Positions 1-9,086 of a stretch of DNA of 64,000 bases are shown one piece after another. Numbering within the stretch: the stretch's first letter is position 1; each line of letters opens with the position of its first letter. Both the position numbers and the translations under genes were made by a program. Source of the stretch: Zoogloeaceae bacterium G21618-S1 (GTDB lineage: Bacteria; Pseudomonadota; Gammaproteobacteria; Burkholderiales; Rhodocyclaceae). Under the pieces are notes generated by a model, which saw only the letters and a list, made by a program, of their open reading frames with translations, made no database searches and was not told where the DNA came from. The stretch lies in the NCBI GenBank assembly GCA_027214125.1, contig JAPWHF010000004.1, positions 62,001 through 126,000 of the forward strand. The letters are read 5' to 3'.

Positions 1-338
1 TGCAAACGATGCGCGGTGGTTTCATCGCCAAACTTGCCACGCAGGATGGCTTCGGCCTCGGGATGCAGCGCCAGCGGCTGCCCCACCGCTTCGGCCGCGG
101 CCTGGCGGGTGTGGTCGTCCGGCGTTGCGCCGATACCGCCGAAGCTGAACACCACGTCACCGGTGGCCATTGTCTCTTGCAGCGTCTTGACCAGAAACGG
201 CCGCGAGTCGGTCACATAGCGCACCCACGACAGCTTCAGACCACGCTCGCCGAGCAACTCGATGAGCTTGGCCAGATGCTTGTCTTGCCGACGGCCTGAG
301 AGAATTTCGTCGCCGATGATGATCGCGCCAAAGCCCAT
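1..338 (-). CDS. CinA-like molybdopterin-binding domain protein (C-terminus cut by window edge)
   Basis: The first 112 residues are visible; the 3' part lies left of the window. The protein opens MGFGAIIIGDEILSGRRQD and contains GGIGATPDDHTRQA, the hallmark of the MoCF/CinA-type molybdopterin-binding fold. Proteins of this stand-alone type are usually called competence/damage-inducible protein A-like or molybdopterin-binding protein; the substrate of this subgroup is not established. The ATG is preceded by an AAGGAA ribosome site. It lies 9 bp after the stop of the EI24 gene, so the two are probably co-transcribed. Whether a C-terminal nicotinamide-nucleotide amidase domain follows cannot be seen. 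Confidence 0.8.
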   Translation of the reverse strand, partial: MGFGAIIIGDEILSGRRQDKHLAKLIELLGERGLKLSWVRYVTDSRPFLVKTLQETMATGDVVFSFGGIGATPDDHTRQAAAEAVGQPLALHPEAEAILRGKFGDETTAHRL

Positions 339-347
339 GAAAATTCC

Positions 348-1103
348 TTAACGGCCGGGCTGATCCGCGATCACCCAGCCACGCCCGACCCGGTCGCGGC
401 GCAAGGCTTCGAGCAGGTAGTGGACATAGGCCAGGCCGCAGAAGGCCGGCGCAAACAGGTTAACAATCGGAATGTAGGCCAGCAGGGCGCAACCGGTGCC
501 CAGGCCGAGCAGCGCGGCGCGGTGCTCCTGGCGCAGGCGTGGCATTTCTTCGCGGTCGCCATGCAACATCAGCGCGTCGTAGCCAAAGGCGCGCTGGTTG
601 AGCCAGGCGGTGAGCAGGATCGAGGCGACCAGGCCAACACCGGGAATCAGCCAGAATGGCAAGGTCAGCACGATGCCGACAATGAACACCGCCACCGCCA
701 CCACCGCATTGATGGCGCTACCGGTATTGGAGCCGCCGCGGCGCATTTCGAGATCGCCATAGCGGATCTTGGCGACCTTTTCGAGCATGATGGGCAAGGC
801 CACCACCGCCACCAGCAAGGCCGCGGTCACGTAGATCACCGGCAGGAACAGCACCGCCAGTGCGATCTTGACCAGCACCAGCACCGCCGCCGCACCGACC
901 TCGGAGCTGTCGAGCCGCGCCGACACCCAGTCCCACTGGCCGATCCAGCTCATCACACCGGCCACCATCGGGTCCCACAGCACGATGCCGAGAATCAGCC
1001 ACACCACCATCGCCAACAGCGTGGGCCACACCAGATGCCACAGCACGCCGCGTTCGGTGAGACTCTTCACCGCCCGGGCGTATGCGAGAAATATGTCCTT
1101 CAT
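348..1103 (-). CDS. EI24 / CysZ-like integral membrane protein
   Basis: 251-residue inner-membrane protein with a short cytoplasmic N-terminus (MKDIFLAYARAVKSL) and several hydrophobic segments, roughly at residues 22-45, 70-110, 135-170 and 205-230. Arrangement and motifs such as LPFWLIPGVGLVASILLTAWLN fit the EI24 domain family, which includes the sulfate permease CysZ. Nothing around it points to sulfur metabolism, so I do not call it CysZ. It runs directly into the CinA-like gene. A TACAAT box lies about 30 nt upstream of the start. Confidence 0.75.
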   Translation of the reverse strand: MKDIFLAYARAVKSLTERGVLWHLVWPTLLAMVVWLILGIVLWDPMVAGVMSWIGQWDWVSARLDSSEVGAAAVLVLVKIALAVLFLPVIYVTAALLVAVVALPIMLEKVAKIRYGDLEMRRGGSNTGSAINAVVAVAVFIVGIVLTLPFWLIPGVGLVASILLTAWLNQRAFGYDALMLHGDREEMPRLRQEHRAALLGLGTGCALLAYIPIVNLFAPAFCGLAYVHYLLEALRRDRVGRGWVIADQPGR

Positions 1104-1133
1104 GCCTGCCTGTCGTTTGAAAACACGGAAATC

Positions 1134-1139
1134 ATTGTA
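1134..1139 (-). promoter_or_regulatory. Possible -10 box (TACAAT) for the EI24 gene
   Basis: TACAAT on the minus strand lies about 30 nt before the EI24 start codon. No convincing -35 hexamer was found at 16-18 bp, so this is a weak call. Similar TACAAT boxes precede glnS and mtnA. Confidence 0.3.
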
Positions 1140-1177
1140 GCGCCGTCATCAAAACGATGACGCCCGCCGCCCGACGC

Positions 1178-4100
1178 TTAACGGGGTCGGGCGTCCCATA
1201 TCTTTGAGAGCCGCTTCACCGAGACCGGCATCGGCGTCTTGAGTTCCTGCGCGAACAATCCCACGCGCAACTCTTCGAGCAGCCAGCGGAACTCCTCCAG
1301 GAAGGGGTCGGCCTGTCCGGCGCGCAAACTATCAATCCGCGCGCGCTCCACCGGCCGGGCGAGCAAGGCCCAGTCGCGCATCAACGCGGCGTCGCGCTCG
1401 GCCGCGTTGCGCAGCTTGTCGATGCGCACCACGGCCGCCTTGAGGTAACGCGGGAAGTGCGTCAGCCGCTCGTAGGGCACCTCGACCACAAAGCGCTTGC
1501 TGACCAGCGCCGCCAGCTGCTGGCGAATATCCTCGACCACTTCGGGATAGGTCTTGAGCCCGCCCAGCCGCTTTTCGAGCGTGGCCCGCTCGACCAGCAC
1601 CTGATCGACCAGCCGCAACAACTCCTGCGCGACCAGCGTCATGCGCGGCTTTGCCGCCTGCGCGCGGGCGACAAAGCTGTCGCCATCGGTCGGCAGCGGT
1701 TCGAGCAGGCAGGTGCGCGCCACCGTGGCCGCCACCAGCTGATCCTGCAATTCGCCCTCGGTGCCAAAGCTGATGAAGCGCAATGCCACGTCGCGCAGCC
1801 CCGGCAGGCGGCGGATTGCCTTGACCTGGTCTTTCAGCGTCAGGCAAAACAGCCGCACCAGCCCCTCGCGATGCACCCGCGCTGCCTCTTCCGGCGTGTC
1901 GTAGGGGCGCAGCGACACACTGTCGCCATCGTCATGCAGCGCCGGGAAGCCGACCACCTCGCGCCCGGCCACCTTGAGTTCGAGCAGCTCGGGCAGCGCG
2001 CCGAAAGACCACTCGGTCAGCCCGCTCAAGGCGCCGGCCGGCACACTGTCAGCAGGCGCGGCCGTCGGCGTGTCTTCGGCCTCGCCCGCGACCGGTAGAT
2101 CGGCCGGTTTGACCTGCGCCGCCTCGAAGGCCGCCGCGATCTGCCCATGGAAGCGCCCGCGCAGCTCGGCCAGATTACGCGACTGCGCCAGCACCCGGCC
2201 GTGCGGATCGAGCACACGGAAATTCATGAAGCAGTGCGGATTGAGGTTTTCCGGGCGGAAGGATTCCATCGGCAGCTTGAGACTGACCCGCATCTCGACG
2301 AACTGCTGCAAGGCCTTGAGCAGCGGTGTGTCAGCACCCCACTCGCCGGCCTCGATCGCTGCCAGAAAGTCACTCACGCTCTGCGCCATGGGCTGCAGAC
2401 GGTGACGATGCTTTTGCGGCACGGTTCGCAGCAAGGCATGCACCTTCTCTTCGAGCAAGCCTGGCACCAGCCATTCGCAACGCGTGGCCGGCACCTGATT
2501 GAGCATCGCCACCGGCACGGTCAGGGTCACGCCATCGTCGGCCTCGCCCGGCGCATGCACATAGTCGAGCTTGAGCCGTTGGCCGAAGACGCTCAGTTGC
2601 GGCGGGAAGCGGTCGGTGGTGATGCCCTCGGCCTCGTGGCGCATGAGCTGGTCACGGTCCAGATGCAGCAGCTTTGGGGTGGCCTTTTCGGCCGTCTTGC
2701 GCCAGCGCTCGAAACTGGGCAGGTCGACCACGTCATCGGGCAGCTGCGCGTCGTAGAAGGCTTCGATCAGCGCATCATCGACCAGCACGTCGGGCCGGCG
2801 CGACTTGTGCTCCAACCGCTCGATCTCCTTGATCAGCCGCAGGTTGTGCTTGAGGAAGGGCATGCTGCGCACCGCCGACTCGTCGATGTTCCCTTGCACC
2901 AGGCCTTCGCGGATGAACAGCTCGCGGCACAACGCCGGATCGACATCGCGATAGCCCACCGCCCGGCGCCCGTAGAGCACCACGCCATGCAGGGTGCCGC
3001 GCTCCCAGGCACGCACGCTGCCGGCCGATTTGGACCAGTGCGGTTCATAGACATGGCGCTTGATCAGGTGCGCGCCAACCTCCTCCAGCCACTCGGGCTC
3101 GATGCGCGCAATGCAGCGACCGAACAAGCGGCTGGTGTCGATCAACTCGGCGCAGACAATCCACTTGCCCGCCTTGCGCGACAGGCTGGAGCCCGGATGC
3201 GGCCAGAACTTGATGCCACGCGCGCCATGGTAGCCGCCGGCCTGCGGGCCGCGCGCGCCCTGCTCTTCGTCCACCTTGCAACCCAGATGGCCGAGCAGAC
3301 CGGTGAGCAGCGCCTTGTGGATCGCGTCGTAATGCGCCGGCACCGTGCCTTCTTTCCAGCCATGCTCGGCACACAGGCTGTGCAGTTGACCGTGAATGTC
3401 GCGCCATTCGCGCATGCGCAGCGGCGACAGAAAGTGCTCCTTGCACCACTGCCGCTGCTTGTTGCTCGACTGGTGACGGATCACCTCTTCATAGGCTTTC
3501 CACAAATTCCAGTACCACAGGAACTCGGACTTTTCATCCTGCTCGCCGCCGCGGAACAGCGCATGACGCTGGTCGGCCGTGCCGGCCTGGGCCTGCGGAC
3601 GGTCGCGCGGGTCTTGCACCGACAGCGCGGCGGCGATCACCAGCACCTCGCGCAGGCAACCATGGTCGCGCGCGGCGAGAATCATGCGGCCGATCTTGGG
3701 GTCGATGGGCAGGCGCGACAGCTCGCGGCCCAGCTCGGTGAGGCGCTGCTGCTCGTCGACCGCACCCAGCTCGCCCAGCAACTGATAGCCGTCGGCAATC
3801 ATCTTGGGCGGCGGCGCGTCGAGGAAAGGGAAGTCTTCGACCGCGCCCAGGCCTAGCGCCTTCATGCGCAGGATGACGGCGGCCAGCGAGGCGCGCAGGA
3901 TTTCCGGGTCGGTGTGATCGGGGCGCTGATTGAAATCGTCTTCATCGTAGAGCCGGAAGCAGATACCATCCGACACCCGTCCGCAGCGCCCGGCGCGCTG
4001 GCGTGCGGCGCTCTGGGCGATCTTCTCGATCTGCAACTGCTCGACCTTGTTGCGTGCCGAGTAGCGCTTGACCCGCGCCAGACCCACGTCGACCACATAG

Positions 4101-5209
4101 CGGATGCCCGGCACGGTCAGCGAGGTCTCGGCCACGTTGGTGGCCAGCACCACGCGGCGCCCGCTCGAGCGGCCGAACACGCGCGACTGCTCCTGCGCCG
4201 ACAGGCGGGCAAACAGCGGCAGAATCTCGGTGCCGGCGGCGTGATGCGCCTTGCGCAGCGCCTCGGTGGCCTCGCGGATCTCGCGCTCGCCGGGCAGGAA
4301 CACCAGCACATCGCCGGGGCCTTCGCGCTGGGCCTCGTCAACCACATCGACCAGACCGTCCCAAGCGTCAGCGCCGCGACGGGCAGACTTGTCCTCGTCC
4401 TCCGGCGGGCGGTAGCGCATCTCGATCGGGAACAGCCGACCGGAGACTTCGATCACCGGCGCGGGCCGGCCCGCGGCATCGGCAAAGTGACGGGCGAAGC
4501 GCTCGGCGTCGAGCGTGGCCGAGGTGACGATGATCTTGAGATCCGGCCGCTTGGGCAGCAGATTGCGCAGGTAGCCAAGCAGAAAATCGATGTTCAGGCT
4601 GCGCTCGTGCGCCTCGTCGATGATCAGCGTGTCGTAGGCGTTCAGGAACGGGTCACCCTGCGTCTCGGCCAGCAGGATGCCATCGGTCATCAGCTTGATA
4701 TGGCTGGTCGGCCCGAGGCGGTCGGTAAAGCGAATCTTGTAGCCCACGGCCTGACCGAGCGGGCTGCCCAGTTCTTCGGCGATGCGATCAGCGGTGCTGC
4801 GCGCGGCAATCCGGCGCGGCTGGGTGTGGCCGATCAGGCCGCCGACCCCGCGGCCCAGCGCGAGGCAAATTTTGGGTAGCTGGGTGGTTTTACCGGAGCC
4901 GGTCTCACCGCCGACGATGATCACCTGATGCTTTTTTATGGCCTCGGCGATTTCCTCGCGACGCGCGCTGACCGGCAGCGCCTCGGGGAAACTCGGCACC
5001 GGCAGGCTGGCGGCGCGCTCGGCAAAACGTGCGGCGGAGCGATCGAGCCGACTACGCACCGCCTCGGGCAAGGCGTCCAGCGCGGTGGGCCGGGGTTTGA
5101 GCCGACGCAGATCGCGCAGCAAACGATGGCGGTCCGCCAGCATGCAGCGTTCAAGCAATACAAACGGATCGACCGGGGCGCCCTCGCCCCGTGGCTGGTC
5201 GGCGTTCAT
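1178..5209 (-). CDS. hrpA: ATP-dependent RNA helicase HrpA
   Basis: Very large DEAH-box helicase (1343 residues from the chosen ATG; E. coli HrpA is about 1300). Walker A GETGSGKTT is at residues 101-109, DEAH at 198-201, SAT at 230-232, and motif VI QRAGRCGR follows near 400. Helicase-associated and OB-fold regions come next, then a long C-terminal HrpA-specific region. Known role: RNA remodelling and rescue of stalled or collided ribosomes. I start at the ATG at 5209, just after the crcB stop (TGA, one base, ATG), because the alternative 10 codons upstream is a TTG inside crcB and family N-termini match the ATG form. Probably co-transcribed with crcB. Confidence 0.95.
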   Translation of the reverse strand: MNADQPRGEGAPVDPFVLLERCMLADRHRLLRDLRRLKPRPTALDALPEAVRSRLDRSAARFAERAASLPVPSFPEALPVSARREEIAEAIKKHQVIIVGGETGSGKTTQLPKICLALGRGVGGLIGHTQPRRIAARSTADRIAEELGSPLGQAVGYKIRFTDRLGPTSHIKLMTDGILLAETQGDPFLNAYDTLIIDEAHERSLNIDFLLGYLRNLLPKRPDLKIIVTSATLDAERFARHFADAAGRPAPVIEVSGRLFPIEMRYRPPEDEDKSARRGADAWDGLVDVVDEAQREGPGDVLVFLPGEREIREATEALRKAHHAAGTEILPLFARLSAQEQSRVFGRSSGRRVVLATNVAETSLTVPGIRYVVDVGLARVKRYSARNKVEQLQIEKIAQSAARQRAGRCGRVSDGICFRLYDEDDFNQRPDHTDPEILRASLAAVILRMKALGLGAVEDFPFLDAPPPKMIADGYQLLGELGAVDEQQRLTELGRELSRLPIDPKIGRMILAARDHGCLREVLVIAAALSVQDPRDRPQAQAGTADQRHALFRGGEQDEKSEFLWYWNLWKAYEEVIRHQSSNKQRQWCKEHFLSPLRMREWRDIHGQLHSLCAEHGWKEGTVPAHYDAIHKALLTGLLGHLGCKVDEEQGARGPQAGGYHGARGIKFWPHPGSSLSRKAGKWIVCAELIDTSRLFGRCIARIEPEWLEEVGAHLIKRHVYEPHWSKSAGSVRAWERGTLHGVVLYGRRAVGYRDVDPALCRELFIREGLVQGNIDESAVRSMPFLKHNLRLIKEIERLEHKSRRPDVLVDDALIEAFYDAQLPDDVVDLPSFERWRKTAEKATPKLLHLDRDQLMRHEAEGITTDRFPPQLSVFGQRLKLDYVHAPGEADDGVTLTVPVAMLNQVPATRCEWLVPGLLEEKVHALLRTVPQKHRHRLQPMAQSVSDFLAAIEAGEWGADTPLLKALQQFVEMRVSLKLPMESFRPENLNPHCFMNFRVLDPHGRVLAQSRNLAELRGRFHGQIAAAFEAAQVKPADLPVAGEAEDTPTAAPADSVPAGALSGLTEWSFGALPELLELKVAGREVVGFPALHDDGDSVSLRPYDTPEEAARVHREGLVRLFCLTLKDQVKAIRRLPGLRDVALRFISFGTEGELQDQLVAATVARTCLLEPLPTDGDSFVARAQAAKPRMTLVAQELLRLVDQVLVERATLEKRLGGLKTYPEVVEDIRQQLAALVSKRFVVEVPYERLTHFPRYLKAAVVRIDKLRNAAERDAALMRDWALLARPVERARIDSLRAGQADPFLEEFRWLLEELRVGLFAQELKTPMPVSVKRLSKIWDARPR

Positions 5210-5210
5210 C

Positions 5211-5594
5211 TCAGGCGCGCAGCCACTGGAAGCTGACAATCCCCAGTCCGGTCATGAGCAGGGAGCCGACCAGGTGGAGTCCGGCCGTCGCCAGCGCCCA
5301 GCCGTACTGCGCCGCGCTGATCATCATCACCACCTCGGCCGAAAAGGTCGAAAAAGTGGTGAGCGCGCCCAGAAAGCCGGTCACCAGAAACCAGCGCACT
5401 TCGGGCGGCAGCGCCGTGTGATGGGCGAAAAACGCCACCGCCACACCAATCAGGTAGCCGCCCAGCAGGTTGGCCACCAGCGTGCCCAACGGCAACTGGA
5501 GAAACAACGGGTTGAGTCGCACCCCGAGCCACCAGCGAATCCAGGCGCCCAGGGCCGCTCCAACTCCGACGGCAAGGAATCCGGCTGGATTCAT
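5211..5594 (-). CDS. crcB: Fluoride ion channel CrcB/Fluc
   Basis: 127 residues with four membrane segments, the usual size for a Fluc half-channel that works as a dual-topology dimer. Diagnostic motifs are GAALGAWIRWW near the N-terminus, GTLVANLLGGYLIG, and GFLGALTTFSTFSAE, which carries the conserved Phe and Ser/Thr of the fluoride path. The ATG at 5594 (MNPAGFLAVG) fits the family start; an in-frame extension upstream to 5681 would add 29 arginine-rich residues and is unlikely. Function: export of fluoride from the cytoplasm. I looked for a fluoride riboswitch upstream and did not see one. Confidence 0.93.
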   Translation of the reverse strand: MNPAGFLAVGVGAALGAWIRWWLGVRLNPLFLQLPLGTLVANLLGGYLIGVAVAFFAHHTALPPEVRWFLVTGFLGALTTFSTFSAEVVMMISAAQYGWALATAGLHLVGSLLMTGLGIVSFQWLRA

Positions 5595-5700
5595 GGCAAA
5601 CACGCGAATCGAAACAGAAGCGCGCATTCTACCGCGTCGGCTGCGCAGATTGACCCGCTCGGCCTGTAAGCTTTTGGCCACAGCCCGGGTCTGGTCAATC

Positions 5701-5707
5701 AGGAGGA
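5701..5707 (+). promoter_or_regulatory. Strong Shine-Dalgarno fixing the sigma factor start
   Basis: AGGAGGA lies 8 nt before the ATG at 5716 and decides that start against a much longer open frame that begins upstream at 5470 inside crcB on the other strand. Confidence 0.8.
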
Positions 5708-5715
5708 GTCGATTG

Positions 5716-6231
5716 ATGTTGCTTTCCCTGGGAAAACGCCGCGCCTTCGACCAGGTGGTGCGCGCCTACAGTAGCGATCTGTACCGCTTTGCCTACTGGC
5801 TGTGCGGCGACCGCTTTGTGGCTGAAGACGTGGTGCAGGAAGCCTTTGTCCGCGCCTGGCAGCGTTGGGATCAACTGCGCGACAAGGCCACGCCCAAGCC
5901 CTGGCTGCTGACCATCGTGCGGCGCGAACACGCCCGGCTATATGAGCGCAAACGCTTTGACTATGTCGACGATGCGCCGGAAGATCTGGCCATTGCGGCG
6001 GACCACGATCCGCTTGAGATGTTCGAACTGGAGCAGGTGATCGGAAACTTGCCGCTCAGCCTGCGCGAACCCTTCTTGCTGCAAACACTCGGCGGCTTCA
6101 GTTGCGCCGAGATCGCCGAACAACTCGAGACCACCGAAGGCGCAATCATGGTGCGACTGACCCGTGCCCGCCAGGCCCTGCGCGGGCTGATGGGCGAATC
6201 CGACCGGCCGCGCAAGCGAGGCACCCAATGA
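5716..6231 (+). CDS. ECF-type RNA polymerase sigma factor
   Basis: 171 residues. Region 2 is at about residues 10-75 (YRFAYWLCGDRFVAEDVVQEAFVRAW split over regions 2.1-2.3, with DVVQEAFVRAWQRW typical). Region 4 is at about 108-160, with LREPFLLQTLGGFSCAEIAE forming the helix-turn-helix that reads the -35 element. There is no region 1 or 3, as in extracytoplasmic-function factors. Its stop overlaps the start of the next gene (ATGA), an anti-sigma factor, so the pair is translationally coupled and the sigma factor is most likely held inactive at the membrane until a signal arrives. Regulon unknown. Confidence 0.9.
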   Translation: MLLSLGKRRAFDQVVRAYSSDLYRFAYWLCGDRFVAEDVVQEAFVRAWQRWDQLRDKATPKPWLLTIVRREHARLYERKRFDYVDDAPEDLAIAADHDPLEMFELEQVIGNLPLSLREPFLLQTLGGFSCAEIAEQLETTEGAIMVRLTRARQALRGLMGESDRPRKRGTQ

Positions 6232-6935
6232 GCGACACTCTCTCCTACACCTGCCTGGATTTTCGCCGCGAGAAGCTGGCGGACCCGCGTCGCCTGTCGC
6301 CGGCGGCCCGTCTGCACATGCATGACTGCCCGCAGTGCCGCCACTTTTCCCGTCGCCTCGACGCCAGCGAGGCGCAGATCGAACAAGTGCTCGCCGTGCC
6401 GGTGCCGGATGGCCTGGCCGACCGTGTACTGCTGAATGTGCATCACGGCAAGCGGCGCCCGTGGAGTTTGATGGCGCTGGCCGCCACGGTGGTGCTCAGC
6501 CTCGGTATCGGTTTTCAGCAATGGCATCCGCGCGCGGAGGTCGATTACGCGCGTCTGGCCATCGAACATGTGCTGCACGAGCCCCAATCGCTGACCGACC
6601 ACCGGCTGGCCGACCCCAGCCAGTTCCGTTTTGTACTGGCCAATTTCGGCGGGCAGATGCATCGCTCCGTTGGCAAAGTGCGCTACATGAAGCTGTGCCC
6701 GGTCGCCGAAGGCACCGGCTGGCATATCGTGCTCGACACCGAACACGGCCCGGCCACCTTGCTGCTCGTCCCGGGCAAGCGCGTGAACGCGCCGACCGGC
6801 ACGCGACAGATGAAAGGCTATGTCGCCCGCGCGCTACCGGGCGGCCAGGGCTACTACGCGATCATCACCGAGTCGCCCCAGGCGCTGGATGCGATCAGCC
6901 GAATGCTGTCGGAACGGGTGAGCTGGCGGACCTGA
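6228..6935 (+). CDS. Membrane anti-sigma factor (DUF3379-like, ZAS motif)
   Basis: 235 residues. The cytoplasmic N-terminus carries His30-x3-Cys34-x2-Cys37 (HMHDCPQC), the zinc-binding anti-sigma signature. A single membrane segment at about residues 79-97 (SLMALAATVVLSLGIGF) is followed by a periplasmic domain of about 135 residues. The overall plan and length match DUF3379 proteins, which sit next to ECF sigma factors. The start overlaps the sigma gene stop by 4 bases. Predicted role: binds and silences the partner sigma factor and senses something in the periplasm. It converges on the phosphodiesterase gene with a 9-bp gap. Confidence 0.8.
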   Translation: MSDTLSYTCLDFRREKLADPRRLSPAARLHMHDCPQCRHFSRRLDASEAQIEQVLAVPVPDGLADRVLLNVHHGKRRPWSLMALAATVVLSLGIGFQQWHPRAEVDYARLAIEHVLHEPQSLTDHRLADPSQFRFVLANFGGQMHRSVGKVRYMKLCPVAEGTGWHIVLDTEHGPATLLLVPGKRVNAPTGTRQMKGYVARALPGGQGYYAIITESPQALDAISRMLSERVSWRT

Positions 6936-6944
6936 GGTTGCCAC

Positions 6945-9086
6945 TCACTCGGCGGCCCGCCGGAAGCGGTCAGCGCCCGGCAGACCGTCACGCAGCGCGG
7001 TGCGGAAATCGATCTCCGACATCGGCCGGGCAAACAGATAACCCTGCATCACCGGGCAGCCATGCGCCTGCAGCACACGCGCCTGCGCCTCGGTCTCGAC
7101 GCCTTCGGCCACCAGCCCCATGCCCAGGCTGCGCGCCATGGCGATGATCGCCCGCACGATGGCCGGGTCGCCGCCACCGCCGTCGCAGTCCTGCACAAAG
7201 GAGCGGTCGATCTTGAGGGTGTCGACGGCGAAACGCTTGAGATAGGCCAGCGAGGAATAGCCCGTACCAAAATCATCCACCGCCAGTGACAAGCCCAGTC
7301 CGTGCAGTCCGTGCAGCACTTCGGCCGTGGCATGCGTGTCGCGCATCAGCGCGGACTCGGTCACTTCGAGTTCGATCATGTTGGCGCCCACTTCATGGGC
7401 ATCGAGGGTGTCGCGGATACTGACGAGCAAATCCTGACGACCGAACTGGACTGCCGAGAGGTTCACCGCGATGGGCACCACCGGCACCCCGGCAGCCCGC
7501 CAGCGACTGAGGTCGTCGCAGGCCTGATTGAGCACCCACTGGCCAAGATGGCCGATCAGGCCCATCTCTTCGAGCAGCGGAATGAAGGCGACCGGGCCGA
7601 TCACGCCCTCGGTCGGGTGGTGCCAGCGCACCAGGGCCTCGCCACCGACGATGCACCCGCGATCAGCATCGACCTTGGGCTGATACACCAGCACGAATTG
7701 ATCCTTGTCGATCGCCTCGCGCAGCGCACTCTCCATGCTCAAACGCGACATCGCGTCCACTTTCATCTGCTCGGTGTAGCACTGAATGGCGTCATGTTCT
7801 CCCTGTCGGCGCAAGGCACCCAGCGCCATCTCGGCCGACTTGAGCAAGGTCTCGGCGGTATCGCCATGCTTGGGGTAGAAAGCCAGGCCGGCACTGAAGG
7901 ACACATTCAAGGTCTGACCGTCCATATGGACGGCAGACCCGGCACGCGACAGCAACGCCCGCACCTCGGCCTCGACCGCTGCCCGCCCCGATGCGCCCTC
8001 GACAAACAGGGCGAAATTGTCGGCGTTGATGCGCGCCATGCGCGGCGCGTCCAGGCGATCAGGCGCGACACCATCATCCGTCGTCCCCGAATGACCGACA
8101 CCCAGACGCAAGGCCAGCACCTGCAGAACACGATCGGCCGCATCCTGGCCCAGGGTTTCGTTGATTCGCTTGAATCGGTCGACGTTGATCAGCACCACCG
8201 CGCAATGCCCACCCCGGGCCTGCTCCCGCAGCAGGGCCGATTGCAGCGCCTCACGAAAGTGCACTCGGTTGGGCAAGCCGGTGAGATCGTCAAAATAGGC
8301 CAGTTGCCGAATGCGCTGCTCGGCCGCGACACGGTCGGAAATATCCTGGAGCGTGCCCTGCACCTGCACCACCCGGCCGTTGGCGTCGCTCAGCGGCACC
8401 GCCATTTCGTGGGCGGTGCACACCTGACCATCGGAACGCAGAATGCGGTATTCCAGCGCGTAACGCTGGCCATCGCAGACGCTATCGAGCGATTTGCACA
8501 CCCGCTCGCGGTCGCCCGGGTGCACCCGCTCGATCAGGGCGGACAGCCCTTTACCAAACGAGGTGGCGTCTTCGCCGAACAGTGCGCAGTAGTTATCGGA
8601 GCGATGGAAGCGATCGGTGCTCAGGTCCCACTCCCAGCTCCCGATGTGCGCGATTTCCTGCGCCGCACTCAGGTTGCGCTCACTGCGCAGCAGACTATCA
8701 ACAGCTTCTGCAGCGCGCAGCGCATAGCGCACCCGATGGCGAAGCAAGGTCCAGTTGATCGGCTTGGGGATAAAGTCGGTGGCGCCGCTGTCGTAGGCCA
8801 GTTCGATCGATGCGGTGTCTTCCAGGCCGGTCAGCATGATGACGGGCACGCGCACCCCCTGCTGGCGCAGACGCCGGCAGGTTTCGAAGCCATCGATGCC
8901 GGGCATCAGCACATCAAGCAGAATCAGGTCGGGGCGGAATTCACCGAAACGGGTCAGACCCGCCTCGCCATCGGCCGATTCGGCCACCTGGAATCCGGCC
9001 TCCTCAAGCGCGGCGCACGCCAGCATGCGCGTGACGTCATCGTCGTCAATCACCAGCAGGCGCGCACTCCGTTCAATCTCGGTCAT
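6945..9086 (-). CDS. Response regulator with PAS, degenerate GGDEF and EAL domains (c-di-GMP phosphodiesterase)
   Basis: 713 residues. A receiver domain is at 8-125 with phospho-acceptor Asp58 and Lys108, a PAS domain at about 140-255, a GGDEF-like domain at about 262-440 and an EAL domain at about 450-700. The GGDEF core reads ADNF instead of GGDEF, so cyclase activity is unlikely. The EAL side is intact: [34 protein letters not shown] and AEGVETEAQ. Its start overlaps the end of the hybrid kinase gene by 4 bases, which makes it the natural output of that phosphorelay. Predicted effect: lowering c-di-GMP when phosphorylated or dephosphorylated; the direction cannot be read from sequence. Confidence 0.9.
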   Translation of the reverse strand: MTEIERSARLLVIDDDDVTRMLACAALEEAGFQVAESADGEAGLTRFGEFRPDLILLDVLMPGIDGFETCRRLRQQGVRVPVIMLTGLEDTASIELAYDSGATDFIPKPINWTLLRHRVRYALRAAEAVDSLLRSERNLSAAQEIAHIGSWEWDLSTDRFHRSDNYCALFGEDATSFGKGLSALIERVHPGDRERVCKSLDSVCDGQRYALEYRILRSDGQVCTAHEMAVPLSDANGRVVQVQGTLQDISDRVAAEQRIRQLAYFDDLTGLPNRVHFREALQSALLREQARGGHCAVVLINVDRFKRINETLGQDAADRVLQVLALRLGVGHSGTTDDGVAPDRLDAPRMARINADNFALFVEGASGRAAVEAEVRALLSRAGSAVHMDGQTLNVSFSAGLAFYPKHGDTAETLLKSAEMALGALRRQGEHDAIQCYTEQMKVDAMSRLSMESALREAIDKDQFVLVYQPKVDADRGCIVGGEALVRWHHPTEGVIGPVAFIPLLEEMGLIGHLGQWVLNQACDDLSRWRAAGVPVVPIAVNLSAVQFGRQDLLVSIRDTLDAHEVGANMIELEVTESALMRDTHATAEVLHGLHGLGLSLAVDDFGTGYSSLAYLKRFAVDTLKIDRSFVQDCDGGGGDPAIVRAIIAMARSLGMGLVAEGVETEAQARVLQAHGCPVMQGYLFARPMSEIDFRTALRDGLPGADRFRRAAE

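Noticed and set aside
1144-1162. Hairpin CGTCATC/GATGACG after hrpA as terminator
   Set aside because: No T-run after it on the minus strand; instead a TACAAT box of the next gene follows.
2147-3856. 569-codon plus-strand frame inside hrpA
   Set aside because: Antisense shadow; hrpA motifs are unbroken on the other strand.
5595-5700. Fluoride riboswitch upstream of crcB
   Set aside because: No match to the conserved core could be seen in the short leader.
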